Assembly: GCA_018340805.1 (NCBI GenBank)
Contig: JACMZG010001911.1
Span: forward strand, 33,671,725 to 33,735,724
DNA length: 64,000 bases
Source of the DNA: Microvelia longipes
Lineage: Eukaryota; Arthropoda; Insecta; Hemiptera; Veliidae
Reading direction: 5' to 3'
Under the pieces are notes generated by a model, which saw only the letters and a list, made by a program, of their open reading frames with translations, was not told where the DNA came from and made no database searches. Each line of letters opens with the position of its first letter. The first letter of the stretch is position 1. Made by a program: the position numbers and the translations under genes. This document shows, in pieces, positions 56,510 to 64,000 of this stretch.

Positions 56510-58395
56510 TTTTGAAATGTTTGTAGGCTCCATTTAGAGGAGCTGTAAAAAAAAAATAAAAAAAAAAATAAAAATATACTTTATTCCATTAAAATATAAT
56601 TAAATATCAATCAATGTAATTAGATTATCCCTGGTATGATTCCCCTTACTCCATTTTTAACCTTTTTGAATAGTTTGCAGTATCGGACCATCCTTTTAAC
56701 AATAGAATCCTTACATCTCAAGCATTTCCTGTAGTTTCCTTAAACCATCTTCCATATCTTTCCTTACCTGACTTTTCCTGTCCCTTTCCTTTGCTACCCT
56801 TATTAATTTGGATTTTTATATAGATTTATAAAAGTTAGATTTCAATTGTAAGAGCCTCTGGTCTATCCCTCCTACCACCTCTTCAAGTATCTCTTCAGTT
56901 GGAGCCCAGGCTTGGTGAGATTCACAGCTTCACCAACTCACCCCGTTTAGTTCGATTTACGGCTTGACGCCGGATTAGCGGATCAATTCCGATTTTAGTG
57001 CCGAGTGAGAGGCACTTGTACAGTCTACTCAGGTTGTCAATTGGCGGAACGAAGTACGTCATATTGATTAACTGTGGTGTAAACTAGCTATCTTTAGGTT
57101 TACTACTATTGACTGGATTACGGTTCGGGATCCAAATTTCGTTTTGTGTTGTCGCGAGTGATATTGAACACTTATAGTACTCTGCCCAAGTTATGCTGAC
57201 GCGGATGTGTATGGGAGAATCTGTAAGATTACGGTTGTGACCGGTCAGTTAGTTAATGATTTGTGTCAATTTACCGGATAAACTATGTGTCAAAGTGCGA
57301 CAAACAGACAATAACGGGTGTGTCAAAGACAATTGTGTTATTTTATGGAATCAATTGTGTTCTTCAATTAGACCAGGACCAGGCTCTCAACTCTGATAAG
57401 TCAAACTTATATTATTTATATTTACTTATTTATTGAGCTCAATTATTTTTATGTTAACAATTACTTTAGCTTTATTATTTCAAGGCCCTGCTTTTATTTT
57501 AGTTTAATTAAGGTATTCTTGATAAACCTTTTATGACTTTGATTGGTTACTATTTCTATTTATGTGGATCATTAATTATTGGTTTTTTTAAAAAATTTAA
57601 TTTAGCTTTTAGGTATTTTAGATACAAAGGTCTAGATGATCGATGATTTAGATTAATTTAGTGATTTAGATTAATTTAGTGTGCTATATTTTATAAATTA
57701 CAACAGTGATTTTAAGGTCGACTTTGGTTACTAATTATCATCCTCTAAATTTATGATTTGGAGAGAAGTACCGAGTTAACTAAATTTTGGTTTTAAATTG
57801 TTCATTCTTATATATTTTAAGATTGTTGTCCTATGATACTTCTATATTAAAGGCGGACTTTATTTTGAAATTTTAACCAACATGGACCTTATTGATATTT
57901 GATATATTTAACTTTTATTTTAATATTTTCACCCCCCCCCCTCTTTTTTTGACCTAGTATACTTACTCAATATTTTTTTAATGTAATTCATTGTTTGATT
58001 TTCCTGAATTTCTTTATTACTCAAGATACTTGTTTTTACTTTCCTAAATTTTGTGTTTTCATTATAGTCATTTTAATTTACCATCGAATGATTTTGATGT
58101 GTTGTTTAAATAATTAATGGTTTCATTTTTAATAAGCATAATATTTTGTGTTGTTTATTTAAATAAATTAGACTTATTTTCTATTTAGCTTATATGCTGC
58201 GTAAGGTGTTTCTTATTTTAGATTTAAGCTTAATTTTAAGTTATTGTAAAGCACCTAATTGTTTTCCCTCCTATCCTTCCCCTTTTCCTAAAAATTCATT
58301 TTCATTATTAACTCTGCTAAACCCCTCCCTAGCCGTACTGAGTACTAGCCAACCCTATTCTGAACCGTTACAACTGCTCTACGGGACCACGTAAA
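56510..58395. mobile_element. ~1.9-kb unidentified insertion in pol
   Basis: RT ends at 56509 and pol resumes in phase near 58396 (KIENPDDR..). The inserted DNA has no recognised coding sequence. Its left part has an A-rich tract (56546-56575). A GC-richer centre spans 56890-57330, and the right part is T-rich. It could be a solo LTR (TGTAGG near 56520 to TTACA near 58371) or a tailed retroelement. No target duplication is clear. The 66-codon frame at 58194-58394 has no motif. Confidence 0.6.
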
Positions 58396-59283
58396 ATTGA
58401 GAACCCTGATGACCGCACCCAGGTTAAAATCCTTGGCCTACAATGGGATCCATTGTCAGACAGCTTTGGCTTTGATGTGGGGTGTCCGGACCAGACCAAC
58501 ACTAAGCGGGCCATACTGGCTGCTGTTTCGAGAATTTATGATCCTCTAGGGTTTCTAGGGCCAATTGTTATTAGAGCCAAGTCTTTGATCCAGATGGCTT
58601 GGAAACTGGGTCTGGACTGGGACACACCTCTACCATCTCACCTACTTTCCAAATGGCAAGGTTTTGTGGACCAGCTTCCTCACATCTCGGACATCAAGAT
58701 ACCTCGTTGGATCTGCCCCGTGGACGCCGATGAATTTGAAATCCTTATCTTTGGAGACGCCTCTCAGATGGCTTACAGTGCTGCCGCGTATTTAAGAACA
58801 AGTGGAGGATCTCACGTTGCTGTTAATTTACTCTTATCTAAAACCAAGCTCGCCCCAATCAAAGTCGTGTCGATACCTCGCCTGGAGCTTTGCGCTGCTG
58901 TTCTTGTTACCAAGCTATTAGATTCTCTTTCTGACTTCTGCAGCAGACTCCCTAAAGCTCCTAGATTCTATTTTTTTACAGACTCGATGATAGTTTTGGG
59001 CTGGTTAAACACACCACCCTATCAACTTCAGACGTTCACAGCTCATCGCGTTACTCGTATACTCCAAACAACCCATGTAACCCAGTGGCATCATGTACGA
59101 TCCGAGGAGAATCCGAGTGATCTAGGTTCGAGAGGAGTAGACGTTAACGATTTGGTGGAAAACACCCTCTGGTTTAATGGACCATCATGGGCAGTACAAG
59201 AACCTTCTCTATGGCCTACGCAACCTTCTTCCAATCTTGCTCATGATTTAGACTCCCTCCTGAGAGGAAAACTCACTGCTTAA
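58396..59283 (+). pseudogene. pol: BEL/Pao RT C-terminus and RNase H
   Basis: It resumes with VKILGLQWDPLSDSFGF, the RT thumb-proximal phrase, and RIYDPLGFLGPIVIRAK. RNase H landmarks follow: FGDASQMAYSAAAYLR (first Asp), IPRLELCAAVLVTKL (Glu), FFTDSMIVLGWL (second Asp) and VRSEENPSDLGSRG (last Asp). All four catalytic acidic positions are kept. It removes RNA from the RNA-DNA hybrid (family knowledge). The frame is closed by a stop at 59281-59283. The integrase leader that follows is in another frame. The first ATG-like position near 58453 is not a real start. Confidence 0.9.
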
Positions 59284-59637
59284 TCTCATCTACCAGTTGA
59301 ATCTTATCTTTACCTACAGATCACCAAAGTAAAACGCTACCAGAGATTACTTTGGAGGTATGCTTGGGTTGCAAGGTTCTACAACAATACCAGACAACCC
59401 AAGTCTGCTCGTATTTTTCAACGCTGTGTAACTCTAGAGGAAATCAGACAGTCAGAAATATGGTGTATTAAGGTAGTTCAAACCTGCCAATTTGGTTCTG
59501 GTCGTGATCTCTCTTTAGCTACTCTTCCGAAATCACTTTCATCCCTTAATCCTTTTCTAGACAAAGATGGACTTGTCAGGGTAGGCGGGAGACTTACAAA
59601 CTCTCCTCTCCCTTACAATTCTAAGCATCCTATAATT
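59284..59637 (+). pseudogene. pol: BEL/Pao linker between RNase H and integrase
   Basis: An open segment without ATG reads LRYAWVARFYNN-type and SLNPFLDKDGLVRVGGRL. The latter is the well-known 'FLD..GLLRVGGRL' motif preceding the integrase zinc domain in BEL/Pao (family knowledge). Confidence 0.75.
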
Positions 59638-60294
59638 TTGCCAAAAGAGTCGCATTTGACGACCTTGGTCATCGACCATTACCATAGACTTCTCTTTCAT
59701 GCGGGGCCAACCTTGCTCATCTCTACTATTAGAAGAAAATTCTGGATACCTGGCCTCCGTAATCAGGTTAGAAAATTCACACTTAACTGCCTGAAATGTA
59801 AACGGTTAAATGCAAAGCCTTGCCCGCCTATTATGGCTGACCTGCCGATTGAAAGATTTATACAGGGAAGAGCTTTCACCGTAGTTGGTGTGGATTTTGC
59901 TGGGCCGTTTTTAATTAGGGACTCACTACGCAGAAAGGCCCAAACTTCTAAATGTTATATGTGCTTGTTCATCTGTTTAGGATCTCGTGCTATCCATCTA
60001 GAAGCTGTGTCGTCTATTAGCACCCCTGCTTTCTGTGCAGCTTTAGATAGGTTTTGTAGTCGACGAGGTCTTCCAAGCATTATCTTGTCCGACAATGGAA
60101 CAAACTTTGTCGGGGCTGCAAATCAGCTTAAAGAGTGGTATCAATGGTTCAGTCAAGATGACACTCAACGTTACTTGACTAACTACAGCTACAAGCATCA
60201 GATTAAATGGAAGTTTAATCCAGCACATGCCCCTCATTTTGGAGGAGCGTGGGAAGCCGGTGTGCGTTCAGCCAAGAAGCTCTTAAGAGCCTAT
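59638..60294 (+). pseudogene. pol: BEL/Pao integrase, zinc and catalytic core
   Basis: HHCC zinc-binding residues (HYHRLLFHAG; CLKCKRL) and DDE catalytic residues (Asp in VGVDFAGPF; Asp in LSDNGTNFVGA; Glu in GGAWEAGVRSAKK) are all present. Just after the Glu, one C is missing relative to the left copy (GAGCCTATATGG versus GAGCCCTATATGG, near 60290) and the frame shifts. The nominal frame to 60429 is wrong beyond that point. It would carry out strand transfer into the host chromosome. Confidence 0.9.
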
Positions 60295-60852
60295 ATGGAG
60301 ACGCATGCTTCACCTATGAAGAACTTGCCAATTTGCTTGCCAAAGTGGAAGCTATCCTTAACTCAAGACCCATCTGTCCACTTTCATCAGACCCGATGGA
60401 TATTGACGCTCTCACTCCAGGACACTTAATCATTGGAGGGCCTATTATCTCTTACCCCGAACCTGACCTTACTGAATTAAAAGAAAACCGGTTGGACCGA
60501 TGGCAACTCGTGCGTCAACGAACCCAACATTTTTGGAAAAGATGGAAAACGGAGTGTATCCATGAACTACAAGTTCGCTCAAAATGGACTAAACCTCAAC
60601 TGAATCTCAAGCCAGGAGATCTTGTGCTAGTGGTTGGTGAGGATTCTAGTCGTAAGGACTGGCCTTTAGGTAGAATTCTCGAAGTATTCCAGGTAAGGAC
60701 GGATCTGTTCGGGTGGCTACTGTCAGCACCGGAAAATCTACCTTAAGACGACCTGCACACAAACTCATTTTACTTGTAGATTCTTTATTTTCCTGTGATA
60801 CTCCTAATAACCAATTTAACCTTAACTCAACCTCCCCTCCTAACGACCCATG
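60290..60852 (+). pseudogene. pol: BEL/Pao integrase C-terminal part
   Basis: It continues in the next frame with LYGDACFTYEELANLLAKVE, LTPGHLIIGG and WKRWKTECIHELQVRSKWT, then LKPGDLVLVVGEDSSRKDW, the BEL/Pao DUF5641-type C-terminal domain (family knowledge). Another single-base loss near 60690 (TATTCCAGG versus TATTTCCAGG in the left copy) shifts the end. The stop of the original protein is near TGATGA at 60850. It is followed by the polypurine tract. Confidence 0.85.
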
Positions 60853-60867
60853 ATGATTTAAACTGGC

Positions 60868-60883
60868 ATTTAGGTAGGCGGGA
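60868..60883 (+). promoter_or_regulatory. Polypurine tract
   Basis: The purine-rich run TTTAGGTAGGCGGGA lies directly before the 3' LTR, the position of the plus-strand primer. The same sequence precedes the middle LTR. Confidence 0.65.
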
Positions 60884-61853
60884 TGTTCGGGACTATAAGT
60901 CCCTCTTATCTGATTATTTATGTTCACTTATCTTTATTTATTATTATATGTTATTTGGTGATATAAATTAAATTTACCTGTTTTTTAGTTTAATTTTCTT
61001 ATAATTATTTTGTTGCGTTGTTATCATTATCACTCTTATCAAACTATATGTTACGTATTCTTAGCTTGTTTTCTATGTGAACTTTATGAATCACTTGTCG
61101 TTTTACTTAACTTTAATTTTATTTAAAACTTTCAGATATTAATAATAAGTATTTTGTTTAAACTTAAATCTTATTAATCTGTTAAATATCTTGTTATCTT
61201 GTTTACGTATCGTTCTGCCGGTATCGATATCTCGAACCTTTGAATGCTCCTACTGTACGACATCTCACCCGCTGCAGCGCTTACACATCATGATGTTAAA
61301 TGATGGATTCTAACTACGCTACTACATCCAGCCACTATACATCACTTAGCGATAGAACCATGTAAAGGAACACAATTCCATGCTTCCGTGCAAAACGGCA
61401 TCTTGCCCTGTTGCTGTCTACGCTTAACCTTACGGTGCACCGGAAAGTCTGATTTTGTTCAGTAAGTTAAAGTAGTTGTCATCCTGTTAAGTTCCAGTTT
61501 ATGTAAGTCAAATCAAGTCAGTACGTCAGTCAGCCGTTGGAAATTAAGTGGCCTGTGTCTGTGGTATATACACGTCAAGTATCAAGCTGCGTTACGAGAT
61601 CCGTGGTCGGTACGGTCGAGTCCGTTACGGTCGGGGAGCCGGTAACGAAATTTATGTTTAGTTTATGATTAATTATAATAATTTGTTTGTTCCTAATTGG
61701 CCAATTAGATGTTATTTAAGGTAACTATAAGTCTGTTTTATTCTTCGCTTAAATATATTAATTTGTTAAATGAAATGTATGGTCTCTGATCTCTATTACC
61801 TTGATTTCTTATTTATTGCTAGTATCACGGCTAGGCCGTTACAGCATTATACA
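60884..61853 (+). repeat. 3' LTR (970 bp)
   Basis: It begins TGTTCGGGACTATAAGTCC with a short palindrome (GGACTATAAGTCC) and ends CATTATACA. The ATTCT target duplication follows. Similarity to the middle LTR is high, a few percent apart by eye. Confidence 0.95.
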
Positions 61854-61959
61854 ATTCTTGTGAAGTTTGTTTCTTAATGAGCGAAGTGAGCCAATAGGTA
61901 ATTTTTGAGGAAAATGCAACCTTGTTGCATTAACTTTTTTTAGGGTCGTAGTCAATAAA

Positions 61960-62260
61960 ATAAAAAAATGGGTAGTAGGGTACCTCAGGACTCTTATTTA
62001 TAATATACGTAGATATACTTGCTGTATTCTACGTGCATTCAAAGAAACTAATACTCTATTTATTATGTAAAAGATACATTAAATTTCAAGTCACCTAGGT
62101 TATTTTTCTATACCCTCACAATTTTGTAAAAAAAACTAAATATTGATTTTTGTACCAAGTTTTAATTCTTTAGCATAAATACACTAGGAGCTACGATGAC
62201 AACATTCTCACACATGCATACAAACAGACAACTTTAAAAACACGAGTTAAGAGTTTTCAA
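61960..62260 (-). repeat. GGTACC repeat, internally deleted
   Basis: Head GGTAGTAGGGTACCTCAGGA, then a jump to GATATACTTGCTGTATTC, AAATTTCAAGTCACCTAGGT, TTTTGTACCAAGTTTTAATT and AATACACTAGGAGCTACGAT. It ends near ACAAACAGACAACTTT. Confidence 0.6.
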
Positions 62261-62369
62261 CTATCGAAAACGGCAATTCAAATCAAAAATGGCTTTATTG
62301 GTGCTTTAACAAATAATTTTTAAGTAAGATATTCGATTAAATTGTTTAAATAAATCAACAGAAGTACAT

Positions 62370-62685
62370 AAATTGGGTACGGTGCAACTCAAAACTTGTT
62401 ATTATCATATCGGATTTGTTATGCTCATCCTCACTGCTTCAGAATAGCTTCGCTTGTCCTTAGATAGTAAATATATTTGTTTTATCCCCAGCGTACTCTT
62501 GTCGTATTAAAACGAAACTTAAGTTCAAGTCAATTGGACTATTTTTCAATTTTTAACTTTTTTTAATAATATATATACGAGTTATTTGATAAAAATTGAA
62601 GTAATTCTGATATTTAGATAAAACTTGGCATATTTGTTAGTCAAACAGGACTACAAGCGTGCAAAATTTTAAATCAACACAAAAA
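62370..62685 (-). repeat. GGTACC repeat, head half
   Basis: GGTACGGTGCAACTC head, CTTCAGAATAGCTTCGCTTG, a vestigial 5S-like scrap near 62485 (TTTTATCCCCAGCG), AATTCTGATATTTAGATAAA and ACTACAAGCGTGCAAAATTT. It is cut off by the TIR element at 62689. Confidence 0.6.
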
Positions 62686-63210
62686 CATTTTTATCTACTC
62701 ACGGCAGCAAAATTAGCCATTACTGGACTGTTTTTAAGCTGCAAAATATCATTTTACCTACACTGTCAAACAATACGGAAAATATTTTAAAACAGTACGC
62801 AAAATGTTTCAAAACAGTACGCAAAATGTTTTGGTAATGAAAAAAGTACTAGGGAGTTATGGCTCATTTAAATAACATGGGGAACAAGTCCAAACTCCCT
62901 AGGCGGGGAAAATGAATGAGCGGAGGTTATTATTTTACAAATTATTGCGTGAATTTCGGTATTGTTTTATTTTGTAAACTATGATTTATTCTAGCTTGTT
63001 TCTAGTATGTAACTTTCTTTATTGTTACTTAAAATTACGATATTATTATTAAATGTTTAACATTAATATATAATGTTTTGGAAACAAATTGGCAACACTG
63101 ATAATTTTGGCATTAAATTAAATTATTTACCAGCTGTTTATGAATCGACAGATTTTTAATGTTTAAGTCGTCAGATTTTGTATTTCATGTTGTTATATTT
63201 AGTTTAAGTA

Positions 63211-63217
63211 TATAAAG
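63211..63217 (+). promoter_or_regulatory. TATA box
   Basis: TATAAAG, within AGTATATAAAG, lies 69 bp upstream of the ATG at 63280, a spacing fitting a short 5' leader. Confidence 0.45.
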
Positions 63218-63279
63218 TTACAAAAATAGAACGTTATCAAAAACTAAATCTGTAAACTAAAGTTAAGTTACTAAACATA

Positions 63280-63432
63280 ATGAGTGAGAACAACAGTGAA
63301 GTGAATAAAGATACAAACATTGTTGACATTGACGAGTTATTGGACCACAGTCCACCTGATATTGTCAGCGTTGCATCTACTTCAAAGCAGTCTTTACTGC
63401 CTGTAAAATTTCGCAGCAAGTATTTAAAATAA
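63280..63432 (+). CDS. 50-residue ORF, likely N-terminus of an element protein
   Basis: The ATG follows CTAAACATA, an insect-like AT-rich start context. The 50-codon frame ends in TAA. Composition is unlike chance AT-rich translation: acidic and polar (MSENNSEVNKDTNIVDIDEL), then SPPDIVSVASTSKQSLLPV and a basic end (KFRSKYLK). Acidic low-complexity N-termini followed by 'LLP.K....Y' are seen at the start of insect tyrosine-recombinase/Crypton-like and related element proteins (family knowledge, weak). Near the end, CAAGTATTT could be a splice donor, so this may be exon 1 of a longer protein whose rest was deleted. The opposite-strand frame 63237-63419 is its shadow. Function is not established. 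Confidence 0.4.
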   Translation: MSENNSEVNKDTNIVDIDELLDHSPPDIVSVASTSKQSLLPVKFRSKYLK

Positions 63433-63464
63433 TCTCTTGTGTATTTTTCTGCCGTTAGTAGATA

Positions 63465-63726
63465 AAATAGTATATGCTACTATGCAGCAAAGGAAACATT
63501 GCAGACTCGAGCAATTAATTACCTGCCTCGGCTTACGCCTCTGCAGGTAATTCGCCATTTGCCAGCCTCGGCTTCGCCTCGTCTGTCAAATGGGTTAATT
63601 ACCTTCCTCGGCTTACGCCTCTGCAGGTAATTTCCATAGCCCACCCTCGCCTTCGGCTCGGGGGCAAATTTTAAAACTCGTCTGCAAAATTCCATTTTGC
63701 TGCCTAGTAGCATAATATACTATTTC
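63465..63726. mobile_element. 260-bp TIR element with CCTCGGCTTCGCCTC hairpins
   Basis: AAATAGTATA..TGCTACTATGCAGCAAA and GCAGACTCGAG at the left are inverted at the right (CTCGTCTGCAAAAT, TTTTGCTGCCTAGTAGCATA, TATACTATTTC), a TIR of about 50 bp. The interior has four palindromes of the CCTCGGCTTCGCCTC type (63527, 63573, 63607 and 63645). Two of them lie inside a near-exact repeat of TTACC(T)GCCTCGGCTTACGCCTCTGCAGGTAATT. The 64-codon minus-strand frame is not a gene. Confidence 0.65.
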
Positions 63727-63739
63727 CTGTGTTATGATT

Positions 63740-63990
63740 TTTTGAAATGTTTGCTTAGTCATTATTGCCGGTTAATGAAGTCAACAAAACATTTTCCTAG
63801 TAACACAACTAGACTTAAAGATTGATTTTGTACCAAGTTTCAACTCTCTAGTACATACACACAGGGAGATCCGATGATAACAGGCACAAAACTACTCAGG
63901 AGGTAGGTATTAAAAACAGATAATCCAGTTGAAATCCTAGTATTAACTTTTATTGCAAACACAATACTTTTCTTATACGTTATAATTGAT
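63740..63990 (-). repeat. GGTACC repeat, distal half
   Basis: CTTAGTCATTATTGCCGGTT, AATGAAGTCA (worn TGACGTCA), ACTAGACTTAAAGATTGATT, TCAACTCTCTAGTACATACA and an end TTTTCTTATACG near the window edge. Confidence 0.65.
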
Positions 63991-64000
63991 GTAGTTAAAG

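Larger units (their letters stand above)
50684..61858 (+). mobile_element. BEL/Pao LTR retrotransposon composite, three LTRs
   Basis: The whole composite (50689-61853) sits between 5-bp direct repeats ATTCT (50684-50688 and 61854-61858). It therefore traces to one insertion. Order: 62-bp LTR stub, integrase part of a deleted copy, complete middle LTR, primer-binding site, gag-pol, 3' LTR. Protein order gag - protease - RT - RNase H - integrase with YVDD and no envelope is the BEL/Pao pattern (family knowledge). LTRs begin TGTTCGG and end ATACA. Several single-base frameshifts and a ~1.9-kb insertion within pol make it inactive. A tandem LTR-internal-LTR-internal-LTR state from unequal exchange, followed by internal deletion of the left unit, explains the layout (inference). 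Confidence 0.9.
62689..63467 (+). mobile_element. Small TIR element with TATA box and ORF
   Basis: TTTTATCTACTCACGGCAGC (62689) and GCCGTTAGTAGATAAAA (63451-63467, extending left through TTTTTCT) are inverted ends of ~22 bp. Inside are a duplicated AAAACAGTACGCAAAATGTTT (about 62790-62835), a TATA box and a clean 50-codon ORF near the right end. It looks like the 5' portion of a larger DNA transposon captured in a deletion derivative (inference). No target duplication is obvious. Confidence 0.45.

Overview
The window is AT-rich eukaryotic DNA with no intact host gene, no rRNA and no convincing functional tRNA. Its transposon content points to an arthropod, most likely an insect: a BEL/Pao LTR retrotransposon, an R1-like LINE relic, a second LINE with a short 3' UTR, a hAT-like non-autonomous element, a 2.1-kb foldback element and an element with Polinton/Maverick-type ends. 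I cannot name the species. Almost all of the structure is repeat-derived, and most short ORFs are chance openings or frames inside repeats.

Layout. 1-9.3 kb: AT-rich DNA, copies of an abundant ~0.75-kb interspersed repeat (called the 'GGTACC repeat' here because one end is built around GGTACGGGGTACC), the foldback element at 5.44-7.57 kb and an inverted-repeat MITE at 7.84-8.63 kb. 9.8-13.34 kb: the most notable unit, a 3,544-bp element with ~395-bp terminal inverted repeats, AG...CT ends and a perfect 6-bp target duplication TACGTT. It carries two small unrecognised ORFs and tRNA-like Pol III boxes inside both inverted repeats. 13.7-31 kb: GGTACC repeats, a TIR element with 150-bp tandem repeats, purine-rich tandem arrays, two compact hairpin elements, a LINE 3' end on the minus strand, a hAT-like element and a long AT palindrome. 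31-50 kb: mostly featureless, with an R1-like LINE relic near 34 kb, more GGTACC repeats, a 39-bp minisatellite and AT microsatellites.

50.68-61.86 kb: a BEL/Pao composite with three LTRs inside one 5-bp target duplication (ATTCT). The left unit keeps only 62 bp of LTR plus integrase. The right unit keeps gag, zinc knuckles, protease, RT, RNase H and integrase, but has frameshifts and a ~1.9-kb insertion within RT/RNase H. 62.7-63.7 kb: a short TIR element with a TATA box and a clean 50-codon ORF, followed by a second small TIR element carrying CCTCGGCTTCGCCTC hairpins.

The GGTACC repeat contains a segment that looks like the internal promoter half of 5S rRNA, followed by an A/T-rich T-run terminator-like end. 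It may therefore be a Pol III-transcribed, 5S-derived family. The best candidates for something undescribed are the 3.5-kb Polinton-ended element, the 5S-like repeat family, and the TATA-ORF TIR element at the right edge. No database search was possible, so family names rest on motifs, end sequences and target duplications visible in the DNA.
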